Shown here piece by piece: positions 44,472-52,231 of a stretch of 64,000 nt of DNA. Location of the stretch: assembly GCF_013385145.1 (NCBI RefSeq), contig NZ_JABZEC010000004.1, forward strand, positions 1-64,000. The letters are read 5' to 3'. A program made the translations under genes and the position numbers. Position 1 is the first letter of the stretch. The number at the start of each line of letters is the position of its first letter. A model generated the notes under the pieces. The model worked only from the letters and a program-made list of their open reading frames with translations, ran no database searches and was not told the origin of the DNA. This DNA is from Bombilactobacillus apium. GTDB taxonomy: Bacteria; Bacillota; Bacilli; Lactobacillales; Lactobacillaceae.

Positions 44472-44899
44472 GATTTAATCCTCCTTGTATGCCTATTGTA
44501 CATCTAACGGACGTACGTTTGTCAATAACTTATCAAGAATTCAGATCAAAAAATCTAATCTTTTAGCTATTTTTAAGCTCTACTGACCTCTTCTTTATCA
44601 AGTCACTAAACTCACTTAGATCTTCTTGAGTTGCTGATTTTTTTATGAAACTGCGAGCCCGTGACCTATCCGATCAGTATACTTATTCACATATTTTGGC
44701 AAACAGTATCTATTTCAGTCAACGCTAAAAAAGGGCTTAAATCAACGCCATATCAACTTACGACCGTTAAGGCACTATATACGGCAAAAAAGTAAGTATA
44801 ATTGCAGAGAAAGTCGCTTAGAATAGCTTTTATTTGTAACTACACAGCAGATTATTAAATATTAAATATTCCAAGACCCGAAAAATAAAAGAGAATAAG
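44472..44899. other. Gap with short decayed coding traces
   Basis: About 430 bp upstream of dinJ. A minus-strand open piece near 44572-44650 (SATQEDLSEFSDLIKKRSVE) and a plus-strand piece ending at about 44793 (KSTPYQLTTVKALYTAKK) look like protein ends but are too short to identify. A promoter for dinJ is expected at 44480-44540. Nothing else is seen. Confidence 0.4.
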
Positions 44900-45598
44900 A
44901 TGGATAACCAAAATACTTTTGGAGAAAATATAGCCCAATTTAATGCAGAGTTAGGGGCCTTTTCTATTGATCTACCAAAAAACTACATGATTTTGCATCC
45001 CTATTCTGGAGAACAAAAAGAATTAATCAGTGAAATGAGTTCTATTTTTATAAGAAATTTTTCAACGATCTGCATCATCGCAAGTTGATCTTGGGAAGTT
45101 CTCCAGCTAGAAGAGGATCAGCAGTAACGGGAATTCCCTTTGAAGATGTCCAACATTTACAAGAAGAAACGGCTATAAAAATTGCGGGATTTCGGATCAA
45201 TCAGGCGTCTTCAAATTTCATATACGAAGTAATGAATAATTATGGCGGAGTCCGAAAATTTTATCATGAATTTTGTTTGTCCCCTGGGAATAATCCAAAA
45301 AAATCCTAAAGGGAACTATGTAAACTGTAATTATTATGAAAATAAAAATATTTTAAAAATTTTACTTCCGTTTCTAGTTGAATCACTCCGTAAGATTATT
45401 TCTTTTGGAATAGATACTTCAATATGTTACTGCATTGGCAGCGGCGAAAACTATCAAGTTTTAAAAACGATAAATAACAGCCACAAATTCTTTGAAAAGA
45501 TTATTCCATTAGAACATCCCAGATATATCACTCAATACCATGCACAAGATAAAGATAAATACTTAAATAAGTACTTACAGGCCTTAAATCTAGACTGA
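44900..45598 (+). pseudogene. DUF4918 (SMUG2-like) uracil-DNA-glycosylase-family gene with two frameshifts
   Basis: Three overlapping frames together spell one protein. The first begins MDNQNTFGENIAQFNAELGA, the second contains HRKLILGSSPARRGSAVTGI with PFEDVQHL, and the third continues NFVCPLGIIQKNPKGNYVNC to IPLEHPRYITQYHAQ. The order matches DUF4918 proteins, with an ILG.NP.R-like motif and a closing HPRYI motif. Frame changes lie near 45060-45080 and 45270-45290. The second is at a run of similar bases, so sequencing error cannot be excluded. Confidence 0.8.
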
Positions 45599-45730
45599 CG
45601 TGTTAAAATAATTTGCGGTAACTACTAATCAATTAAAATGTGCGCAATCCATAGAATCGCAAGCGGACGTGGTTATCATTTGTCCCTAAAGTAATTCTTC
45701 TTTAAATTAATTATAAAATCTATCCACCAC

Positions 45731-45764
45731 AAAAAAATTCTCCAACTCTGTTTGAGTTAGAGAA
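45731..45764 (-). terminator. Terminator of the small basic protein gene
   Basis: TTCTC.AACTC and GAGTT.AGAGAA pair around TGTTT. On the minus strand the hairpin is followed by TTTTTTT. It lies 14 bp after the stop codon of the gene at 45778-45927. Confidence 0.85.
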
Positions 45765-45777
45765 TCAAGTTTGAAAG

Positions 45778-45927
45778 TTATTTTTTGGATTTGCTTTTTT
45801 CTTTCATTTCAGCCAAGCCATCAAATAAGAATGCTAAGACAGCATCTGTATGTTGGCGCCGACTAGCTGAGTTTCCTTTAGATGTGGGACGACGCCGTCC
45901 AGTCACACCTTTATGCGTATTTGCCAT
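45778..45927 (-). CDS. Small basic protein, unknown function
   Basis: A 49-residue, Arg/Lys-rich protein beginning MANTHKGVTGRRRPTSKGN and ending EKSKSKK, with a single hydrophobic patch AVLAFLFDGLAEM. GAGGAGG lies 8 bp before the ATG and a good terminator follows, so it is very probably a real monocistronic gene. I do not recognise the family; the basic N-terminus suggests nucleic-acid or ribosome contact, which is only a guess. Confidence 0.65.
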   Translation of the reverse strand: MANTHKGVTGRRRPTSKGNSASRRQHTDAVLAFLFDGLAEMKEKSKSKK

Positions 45928-46081
45928 GTTCAGTCCTCCTCTCACCGTCAACTTAACCTTTTCAGTTTAAAAGATTTCGCCGGGAGATTCAAGTTTTATC
46001 CCGTAATTCTGGCGGCCAGCAAGCAATCTATGCGGATTTTCCTTAGTTAGTATGCTAACATTATTAGGAGGAGGATCGTTT

Positions 46082-46549
46082 ATGACAGAAAATGTAATGC
46101 ATATGATCAAGATTGTTTCTAATCAATTATCACGGGAGATTAACAACTTCGCCAAACAATTTGGTTTGACCGGAGTTCAACTCCAAATTATTGACTACAT
46201 TAACCATCTGCCCCAGAACCAATTCGTCTACCAAAAAGATATCGAGCGCGAATTTAATATTCGACGTTCTACCGCCACTAGTGTTCTCCAAAAGATGGAA
46301 GAAAATCAACTCATTATTCGGAATGTTTCCCCATCTGACTCTCGAATCAAAATTATTTCAGCCTTACCGAAAGCCGAAGAAATCCAACCGCAGATTTCCC
46401 GATTTTTGGAAACTACCAATGAGCAATTACTCAGTTGCCTCAGTGCTTTCCAACGGCGGAGCTTTATCAAGGCTTTGGAAAAATTACCTGAACAAATTGA
46501 CCTGATGACTACTAAGGAGGAAGATCATGACCACAAAAATCGTCTTTGA
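46082..46549 (+). CDS. MarR-family transcriptional regulator
   Basis: A 155-residue winged-helix regulator. The recognition helix region is EREFNIRRSTATSVLQKMEE and the wing LIIRNVSPSDSRIKIISA. I use the ATG at 46082, 7 bp after GGAGGAGG. Its 3' end overlaps the nucleoside hydrolase gene by 23 bp, so the two are co-translated and the regulator may respond to a nucleoside-related signal. An inverted repeat GTATGCTAAC-like sequence near 46048-46062 could be its own operator. Confidence 0.88.
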   Translation: MTENVMHMIKIVSNQLSREINNFAKQFGLTGVQLQIIDYINHLPQNQFVYQKDIEREFNIRRSTATSVLQKMEENQLIIRNVSPSDSRIKIISALPKAEEIQPQISRFLETTNEQLLSCLSAFQRRSFIKALEKLPEQIDLMTTKEEDHDHKNRL

Positions 46550-47459
46550 TTGCGACCCGGGGAGCGATGATGCCCTAGCGATTTTAGAAACCTTCGCTCA
46601 CCCCAAAGAAGTTGAAGTTTTAGGAATGACCACCGTTGGAGGCAACCAAGTTCTCACCAACGTCACCCGCAACCTGCAGCATTTACTTTGGTTCTTGCAC
46701 CAACAAACTCCCATGGCTGCCGGGCAAGCTGTCCCTTTAATCAAAAACTTGGAAAATGCTTCTGAATTTCACGGGGAAAATGGTCTCGCCGGTCCCACTT
46801 TTCCTTCAGCTGCTGATCAATATCCGGTTCAAAAACAAGGCGGAATCGTTTTTCTCCATGAGATTATTAGCCAAAGTGACGTCCCGATCACCATTGTCGC
46901 CACGGCACCCTTAACCAATATCAGCCTCTTGCTTAAAGTTTTCCCAGAAGATAAGGCCAAGATTGCCCGAATTATCATCATGGGCGGAACTTTGACGGCC
47001 GGTAACGTGACGGACGCGGCCGAATTTAATTTCTACGTTGATCCCGATGCCGCCCAAATTGTCCTCAGTTCGGGGATTGAAATCATCCTTTGCGGTTTGG
47101 ATGTAACGCACCACACGGCTTTAACTGCCCCCGAAATTGATTCTCTGCATGACCGCGGACCAGCTAGCGAATTAGCTTACAAAATTCTGGTTCCCTACTT
47201 TGCAGCTGAAAAAAAGCATGGCTTTACCATGGCTCCCATTCACGATTTAGCTACCATCACTTACCTCCTTCACCCAGAATACTTTCAAGGAGAAAAGCAT
47301 GCTCTTGCAGTCGCAACCACTTGGGATGAGCAAAGAGGAGCCGTTCAGATCATAGAGCAAGAACCTGCTAATATTCTGGTCCTAAAGCAAGTTGACCGCG
47401 CCGCCGCCGCTCAATTTCTGCTTGACTCTTTAGCTCTTTTGGACGCGCGACTTTCATAA
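46527..47459 (+). CDS. Nucleoside hydrolase (IunH/Rih family)
   Basis: A 310-residue N-ribosylhydrolase that splits nucleosides into base and ribose. The calcium-binding signature is VFDCDPGSDDALAI at the N-terminus, with the conserved AEFNFYVDPDAAQIV segment and a late aspartate in PIHDLATI. Specificity (purine, pyrimidine or mixed) is not evident. It starts inside the MarR gene, preceded by AAGGAGGAA. Together with the uracil and purine permeases in this window it fits nucleobase salvage. Confidence 0.9.
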   Translation: MTTKIVFDCDPGSDDALAILETFAHPKEVEVLGMTTVGGNQVLTNVTRNLQHLLWFLHQQTPMAAGQAVPLIKNLENASEFHGENGLAGPTFPSAADQYPVQKQGGIVFLHEIISQSDVPITIVATAPLTNISLLLKVFPEDKAKIARIIIMGGTLTAGNVTDAAEFNFYVDPDAAQIVLSSGIEIILCGLDVTHHTALTAPEIDSLHDRGPASELAYKILVPYFAAEKKHGFTMAPIHDLATITYLLHPEYFQGEKHALAVATTWDEQRGAVQIIEQEPANILVLKQVDRAAAAQFLLDSLALLDARLS

Positions 47460-47500
47460 TTTTTTCTGAAAATAAAACTTTTATCTTCACTTTTTGTCCA

Positions 47501-47529
47501 TTCTAGTTTAGAATGATTCTAAACTAGAA
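47501..47529. promoter_or_regulatory. Perfect 29-bp inverted repeat at the P-type ATPase promoter
   Basis: Two 13-bp arms (TTCTAGTTTAGAA and its exact reverse complement) flank TGA. The repeat contains TAGAAT, a possible -10 box, so a protein bound here would block transcription of the metal ATPase gene that starts at 47547. No regulator gene adjoins it. The lack of a T-run argues against a terminator. Confidence 0.75.
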
Positions 47530-47546
47530 ATTCAAGGAGTGACTCC

Positions 47547-49343
47547 ATGCACTATAAAAAATTATTAGTTATTTTTGGCATTGGCTTATTGGCCTTTGTC
47601 CTCGAATTTGCCTTCCATCTCAATCTCTGGGCGCAAATTCTAATTACTGTGGTCGGTTTACTTTTAGCCTTCTCGATGACCATTGAAATGATCAAAACCA
47701 TTCGTTCCGGCAAGTACGGGGTTGACCTCCTAGCCATTATGGCGATCTTATCGACCTTGGCTGTCAGCCAATACTGGGCCAGTTTGATTATCCTTTTAAT
47801 GTTGGTCGGCGGAGATACTTTAGAAGACTATGCCGCCAATAAAGCCGGCAGTGAACTCAAGGCGCTCTTAGAAAAAGCTCCGGAACAGGCTCACTTAATT
47901 GTTAGTCCAGAAGAAATTAAGGATGTCCAATTAGATACCGTCAAAATCGGCGATCACTTACTCGTGAAACCCGGAGAACAAGTTCCGGTCGATGGAAAAA
48001 TTACCAAGGGTAGTGGCAGTTTCGATGAATCTTCCTTAACTGGTGAATCTCAACCCGTTGACAAACATTTCGGCAGCGAATTAATGTCGGGATCAATTAA
48101 CGGGGATAGCCCCATCGAGTTCGAAGCGACTAAGCTGGCAACGGACTCGCAATACCAAAAGATTATTCGTTTAGTTAAGGAGTCCCAGAATCAACCCGCC
48201 CATTTTGTTCGTTTGGCTGATCGCTACGCGGTGCCTTTTACAATTGTCGCCTTAATTATTTCCGGTTTGGCTTGGCTAATTTCAGGCGATCCGAATCGTT
48301 TCGCCCAAGTCCTAGTAGTTGCCTCTCCTTGTCCTTTGATCTTAGCTGCTCCCATTGCTCTCGTTTCGGGAATGAGTCGTACCAGCCGGAACGGAATTAT
48401 CGTTAAAAATGGGACCGCGATTGAAAAGCTATCCCTGCTCAAGGCGATTTTCTTTGATAAAACTGGCACCATTACGACTGGGGAATTATCTCTAGATTCC
48501 GTTGAGCCGACGCCGGGATTTGATAAGCAAACCTTACTCCAAACGGCAGCCAGTGTTGAACAACAATCTAACCACGTGCTGGCAATTTCCTTATTGAACT
48601 ATTACCATGGTCCCTTACTTCAACCCGAAGATCTCAGTGAAGTTACGGCTCAAGGAGTCCAAGCTCAGTTACGCGGCCACCAAATCAAAGCTGGTCGGAT
48701 TGAATTTGTCGATCCCCAGCAAAAGTTGACCCCGACTAAGCCCACGATCTACGTTTCCATCGATAACCAATATGCCGGAAAAATCACCTTCCTAGACCAA
48801 GTTCGACCAGAAGCAGCCCAAACGATGGCCGATTTACGCAATTTAGGAATTCAAGATCTCGAAATGTTGACCGGAGATAATGCAGAAACTGCCCAATTAG
48901 TCGCCCAACAGGTTAACTTATCTAAGTTCCAAGCCCAATTACTACCAGAAGATAAGATTAAAGCTCTCCAAAATTATCAGCTGGATCAACGGCCAATTGC
49001 GATGATTGGCGATGGTGTCAACGATGCCCCAGCTCTGGCGACCGCCGATGTGGGTGTAGCTATGGGAGCCAAAGGTTCTTCTGCTGCTAGTGAATCAGCT
49101 GATGTCGTGATTCTCAAAGATGACCTCAGTCGACTCAGTCGGGCGATCATTATCGCCAAAGAAACGATGGTCATTGCTAAGCAATCCGTCCTGATTGGGA
49201 TCTTCATCTGTACTGCTTTGATGTTAATCGCGGCAGTTGGTATTATCCCAACCATCATTGGGGCTCTCCTCCAAGAAGTAATTGATACAATTTCCATTCT
49301 TTGGTCGCTAAAAGCCCGGCACGGAAAAACCAAATTCAACTAA
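47547..49343 (+). CDS. Heavy-metal P1B-type ATPase, SPC motif
   Basis: A 598-residue heavy-metal-translocating ATPase. The membrane motif is VVASPCPLILAAP, the phosphorylation site DKTGTITTGE and the hinge GDGVNDAPAL. SPC in place of CPC separates it from CopA and fits divalent-metal groups. The usual SEHPLA motif reads SNHVLA, so the conserved HP is HV here. It has no N-terminal metal-binding domain. A perfect inverted repeat sits in its promoter. Zinc, cadmium, cobalt or manganese are possible cargoes. Confidence 0.85.
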   Translation: MHYKKLLVIFGIGLLAFVLEFAFHLNLWAQILITVVGLLLAFSMTIEMIKTIRSGKYGVDLLAIMAILSTLAVSQYWASLIILLMLVGGDTLEDYAANKAGSELKALLEKAPEQAHLIVSPEEIKDVQLDTVKIGDHLLVKPGEQVPVDGKITKGSGSFDESSLTGESQPVDKHFGSELMSGSINGDSPIEFEATKLATDSQYQKIIRLVKESQNQPAHFVRLADRYAVPFTIVALIISGLAWLISGDPNRFAQVLVVASPCPLILAAPIALVSGMSRTSRNGIIVKNGTAIEKLSLLKAIFFDKTGTITTGELSLDSVEPTPGFDKQTLLQTAASVEQQSNHVLAISLLNYYHGPLLQPEDLSEVTAQGVQAQLRGHQIKAGRIEFVDPQQKLTPTKPTIYVSIDNQYAGKITFLDQVRPEAAQTMADLRNLGIQDLEMLTGDNAETAQLVAQQVNLSKFQAQLLPEDKIKALQNYQLDQRPIAMIGDGVNDAPALATADVGVAMGAKGSSAASESADVVILKDDLSRLSRAIIIAKETMVIAKQSVLIGIFICTALMLIAAVGIIPTIIGALLQEVIDTISILWSLKARHGKTKFN

Positions 49344-49380
49344 TTATTTATTCTTTAAAAATCAAAGCGAAAATTTTCCA

Positions 49381-50009
49381 CTAAAAGAGGCTGTAACATA
49401 AGTCCAGTCAAAAATAAAAATAAGAGTTGCCAAACTAAAAAATCATTTGGTAACTCTTATTTTTACTCCTGTTTTTAAAAGTGGTCCTAAACGGGACCTT
49501 AAATTTAAGATGTTTAAGACTAATACTAACAATCCAGCTTCCTTAGTTACCTTATCTAAACCTCGAACCAAGAAACGACGGAACTTCAAAGAAGCCTTCA
49601 ACCGTCCAAAAACAGGTTCGACATCAATCTTGCATTGTGCGTAACTTGACTTGGTCGGTCCGGCGGTTTGTAGTTGACGCTGTTGGGCATTATAGTATTC
49701 CCAATGCTTTACTTTTCGATCATCATGCGCCACTTGCGCCTGTTTTCTTTGAGCATCGTATCGTACTATAAGGAATAGTTACGGTTTTAGAACTTAATTC
49801 ATCTTCGCAAAAACAGTAATTTCGCTCTGATCCATAACCGGCATCAGCAACGATGGTCGTGTCTAAAGCTTTCTGTGCTGCTAATTATTTCAAAAAAGGT
49901 GGTAAAGTTCGGGTATCATTGCGATTTTAAAACAAAAGGGACCGCTAGAAAATGAAAAATCTTCTAGCGGTCCTTTTTTCTTGGAAACTTATGTCACAGC
50001 CTCTTTTAG
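49381..50009 (-). mobile_element. IS1182-family deletion derivative
   Basis: Terminal repeats CTAAAAGAGGCTGTAACATA (49381-49400) and its near-perfect inverse ending at 50009 bound about 629 bp. Inside are only the end of a transposase gene and two hairpins: one at 49422-49458 and one near 49930-49975 (GGGACCGCTAGA arms plus TTTTTT). The full-length family is roughly 1.7 kb, so two-thirds are missing. It cannot move on its own but has both ends. Confidence 0.85.
49443..49870 (-). pseudogene. IS1182-family transposase, C-terminal remnant
   Basis: Minus-strand sequence reads TTIVADAGYGSERNYCFCED in one frame, then, after a frame change near 49740, VAHDDRKVKHWEYYNAQQ continuing to VEPVFGRLKASLKFRRFLVR and LLVLVLNILNL. 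This is the end of a DDE transposase of the IS1182 family. The N-terminal two-thirds, including the first catalytic aspartates, are absent. Confidence 0.85.
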
Positions 50010-50292
50010 TAACCACAATTAGCTGCATATTTAATAAGAAAATTTTAGATAGTTCAGATTAATTATCAAATCAAGTGCGACCCTTCTGCCCGAAAACTTG
50101 GGATAATGTGTAGCAAGCTACAAGCTTATGAGGCCTATTATCTGGCTTCTTGTTACACTTCAATTAGAAATTTGTCCAGCAAAAAATATCTTCGTTTATC
50201 CATCATCAATACTGAATAATAATTTGTACAAATAATCTGTTCATAGCCACTACTGGAATTAAAGTTAACATAATATATATCACCTTGGCTTA
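50010..50292. other. AT-rich gap, nothing identified
   Basis: About 280 bp between the IS1182 derivative and the MazE-like gene. No MazF/PemK toxin, no clear terminator and no small gene with a ribosome site could be seen. Confidence 0.4.
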
Positions 50293-50571
50293 CTATTGAA
50301 CTTCATTACCTACTGACTCACCCCAATCAAGCTCATGATCGCGTTTTCCGTCATCTTGCCAGTCCTTAAACAGTTCGTGAATATTAGTTGGACACTTTTT
50401 TATGGGCGTTAAAGTAATTGATCCATCTTTAATTGCTACTGTCATATCTTGGTTATCCTCTAACTGCTTAATAATTTGACTAGGAATTCTAACAGCCTTA
50501 GAGTTTCCCCACTTTGCCAAGCGTATTTGTTCTTTAAAGCGATATTTCAAATGATAAATTAATAGCCACAT
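50293..50571 (-). CDS. MazE/PemI-like AbrB-fold protein, without a toxin partner
   Basis: Up to 92 residues with a SpoVT/AbrB swapped-hairpin domain (IRLAKWGNSKAVRIPSQIIK then LTPIKK) as in MazE-type antitoxins, and an acidic C-terminus (DHELDWGESVGNEVQ) that would clamp a toxin. No mazF gene follows on the same strand, so it is an orphan. The start is uncertain: the first ATG (50571) lacks a clear ribosome site, and a TTG at about codon 8 is possible. It lies back-to-back with the peptide cluster promoter. Confidence 0.7.
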   Translation of the reverse strand: MWLLIYHLKYRFKEQIRLAKWGNSKAVRIPSQIIKQLEDNQDMTVAIKDGSITLTPIKKCPTNIHELFKDWQDDGKRDHELDWGESVGNEVQ

Positions 50572-50616
50572 AAAAATATATAATAGCTATTTTTTAGCTT
50601 TTAACGTGATTAACCA

Positions 50617-50677
50617 TTGACACAAGAATTATATATGCTAAACTAATGTCTGTAGGATAATTCCTGATCAGGAAATT
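50617..50677 (+). promoter_or_regulatory. Promoter and palindrome upstream of the NWFFI peptide cluster
   Basis: TTGACA (50617-50622) and an extended -10, TGCTAAACT (50636-50644), have 16 bp between the -35 and TAAACT. Downstream in the leader, TTCCTGATCAGGAA (50661-50674) is a perfect palindrome that could be an operator for an unlinked regulator or a hairpin in the RNA. A GAGGGGAGG ribosome site follows, 9 bp before the first peptide. Confidence 0.7.
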
Positions 50678-50709
50678 ATTTATTTAAAAATTGAGGGGAG
50701 GCATCTTTA

Positions 50710-50826
50710 ATGAATTCATCTGATAAAATTAACGAATTTGTTGCCGTAAATTCTGGAGCAGAAGACTTTGAAGTTTCTGAAGTTCGCAATGATGACCACG
50801 ACAGCACAAACTGGTTCTTTATCTAA
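50710..50826 (+). CDS. Putative modified-peptide precursor A1 (NWFFI C-terminus)
   Basis: A 38-residue peptide starting MNSSDKINEFVAVNSG and ending DHDSTNWFFI. It is the same length as the peptide at 50932 and shares Phe20-Glu21, Glu24-Val25-Arg26, Asp31-Ser32 and Asn34-Trp35-Phe36-Phe37-Ile38 with it. The acidic first 26 residues look like a leader and the last dozen like a core; there is no Cys and no double glycine. GAGGGGAGG precedes the ATG. A hairpin directly follows. Position before an E1-like enzyme, peptidase and exporter supports a precursor role. Confidence 0.8.
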   Translation: MNSSDKINEFVAVNSGAEDFEVSEVRNDDHDSTNWFFI

Positions 50827-50835
50827 ATCAATTTC

Positions 50836-50878
50836 AAAGAGACATTTATCTAGGATTCAAAAGATGAATGTCTCTTTT
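50836..50878 (+). terminator. Hairpin (partial terminator) between precursor genes
   Basis: AAAGAGACATTTATCT and AGATGAATGTCTCTTTT form a long stem with one mismatch, followed by TTTTCC. A perfect 18-bp palindrome, TTAATTCTTAAGAATTAA (50881-50898), comes right after. Together they probably end or stabilise most transcripts of A1. Confidence 0.75.
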
Positions 50879-50931
50879 CCTTAATTCTTAAGAATTAACA
50901 CTTCTAATAAGAACAGAAGGAAGGCGAGACA

Positions 50932-51048
50932 ATGGATCTTATGACTGAATTTGAAAGTTGGACCGCAGCCCACTCAACTGAAACCAATTTTGAAATCGCC
51001 GAAGTACGTCATACTAGTGACGATAGTATCAATTGGTTTTTCATTTAA
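50932..51048 (+). CDS. Putative modified-peptide precursor A2 (NWFFI C-terminus)
   Basis: A 38-residue peptide starting MDLMTEFESWTAAHSTETN and ending SDDSINWFFI. Residues 20-26 read FEIAEVR against FEVSEVR in A1, and the final NWFFI is identical. AGAAGGAAGG lies 8 bp before the ATG; the internal Met4 is a weaker alternative. The N-terminal 18 residues differ almost entirely from A1, so only the FE..EVR block and the C-terminus seem under selection. That suggests an enzyme recognition site and a core. Confidence 0.8.
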   Translation: MDLMTEFESWTAAHSTETNFEIAEVRHTSDDSINWFFI

Positions 51049-51056
51049 GGACTAGC

Positions 51057-51100
51057 AAAAGAGGACCCTTGGCAGTTTGACTGACTAAAGGTCCTTTTTT
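51057..51100 (+). terminator. Terminator-like hairpin after precursor A2
   Basis: AGGACC/GGTCCT with an inner CAGT/ACTG stem is followed by TTTTTT. It lies 8 bp after A2 and 21 bp before the E1-like gene, so enzyme genes are probably expressed by read-through at a lower level than the precursors. Confidence 0.8.
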
Positions 51101-51121
51101 GCAGAATGGAGATTAAGATTA

Positions 51122-52231
51122 ATGGCAAAACTACTCGACTACTATCCCATGATTCATCGAGATAAATTGGTTTATACATACCAAACAGGTATTGTGCGGA
51201 TCGGGACCGACGATAATGATGTGATCGAAATTACTGATCCGGAGGGTAAATTTCTACCGATCTGTCAACTGATGGACGGCGAACATTCCGTCCGTAGTCT
51301 CTTGCAAGAGTTCCCCGAACTCAGCTTACGCCAGTTAAGTCTGATGATTGTCAAACTGGGACAAAAACACTCTTTAGCAGTTTTAGAAGAACCTTTTTCA
51401 GAAATGACCCAAGCGGGCCGCTTCCAAGCTGATCTGACTTATTACTACAGTGAAGGCTTTGCTGGAGACCAAGTTTTAGAGCAAATTCAAAAGATGCACG
51501 TTACCATCTTTGGCGCTGGCGGCGGGGGTAGTTTGCTGGCCCTCCAACTAATCAATTTGGGGGTTCAACACCTTCATCTAGTTGATGACGATCTGATTGA
51601 ACAATCAAATCTCAATCGACAATTTTTATTTCAAGACCAAGATCTAGGACATTTCAAAGTTGACGCTGTCCGACAATTTCTCTTGGCGCGCCAGCCCCAA
51701 GCCCAAATTACAGTTTCCAAACAACGAATCACCAGCGTAGCGGGGGCTAAGAAAGAACTGGAAAATGCTGATTGGGGTTTTTGCTGTATCGATGAGCCCC
51801 CCTATATTGCTCAGCGAATTATCAACCGTGCTTGCTTTGAAAAACAAATTCCCAGTCTTTATGGCTTTAGCGCCCGGGATTCCGGTAAATTACTATTAGT
51901 TGATCCTCGAAAAACCGCTTGTATTGACTGCCTCTTAAGCAGTCGCGACAACGCCGGCTTCCAACAACTAATTACGGCCTTTCAAAATGGTGATTTTCAC
52001 CCAACTACCCCAATTATCCTGCCCAATATGCTCTTAGAAACTGCCTGGATTGCCAAACGTTGGCTTGATCAAGTTTTGCAACGACAAGAATTTGGTAATG
52101 CCTTGTATCGTTTTGATTACAATCAACTTCAAGAAGAGAAATTCGTCCCTTTCACCCGGCAAGACAATTGTCCGACGTGCGGTTCAATTAGAAATCGGAG
52201 CAAATTATGGTCAATTATTCCCATTCAGTAA
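51122..52231 (+). CDS. E1/ThiF-like adenylating enzyme of the peptide cluster
   Basis: A 369-residue protein. Residues 1-110 form a small domain (IHRDKLVYTYQTGIVRI, then FLPICQLMDGEHSVRSLLQE) resembling winged, leader-binding regions of peptide-modifying enzymes. Residues 125-320 are an E1/ThiF fold: GAGGGGS at 131-137, DDD at 155-157, SNLNRQF at 162-168 and Lys179. Cys267/Cys270 and Cys350/Cys353 are two CxxC pairs that should bind zinc. Relatives (MccB, PaaA, ocin-ThiF) use ATP to activate a peptide carboxylate. Its 3' end overlaps the peptidase gene by 25 bp. Confidence 0.85.
   Translation: MAKLLDYYPMIHRDKLVYTYQTGIVRIGTDDNDVIEITDPEGKFLPICQLMDGEHSVRSLLQEFPELSLRQLSLMIVKLGQKHSLAVLEEPFSEMTQAGRFQADLTYYYSEGFAGDQVLEQIQKMHVTIFGAGGGGSLLALQLINLGVQHLHLVDDDLIEQSNLNRQFLFQDQDLGHFKVDAVRQFLLARQPQAQITVSKQRITSVAGAKKELENADWGFCCIDEPPYIAQRIINRACFEKQIPSLYGFSARDSGKLLLVDPRKTACIDCLLSSRDNAGFQQLITAFQNGDFHPTTPIILPNMLLETAWIAKRWLDQVLQRQEFGNALYRFDYNQLQEEKFVPFTRQDNCPTCGSIRNRSKLWSIIPIQ

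Noticed and set aside
44700-44793. Plus-strand piece ending KSTPYQLTTVKALYTAKK as a recombinase tail
   Set aside because: Some similarity to the helix-turn-helix end of serine recombinases, but too short and without any other part of the gene.
45785-45970. Plus-strand 61-residue frame
   Set aside because: It is the antisense shadow of the minus-strand gene at 45778-45927, which has a ribosome site and terminator.
51122-52231. E1-like protein as a TOMM cyclodehydratase partner or a housekeeping MoeB/ThiF
   Set aside because: No YcaO gene, no Cys/Ser/Thr-rich core and no thiamine or molybdopterin genes nearby. The peptides and peptidase fit a separate pathway better. The final decision needs a family tree.
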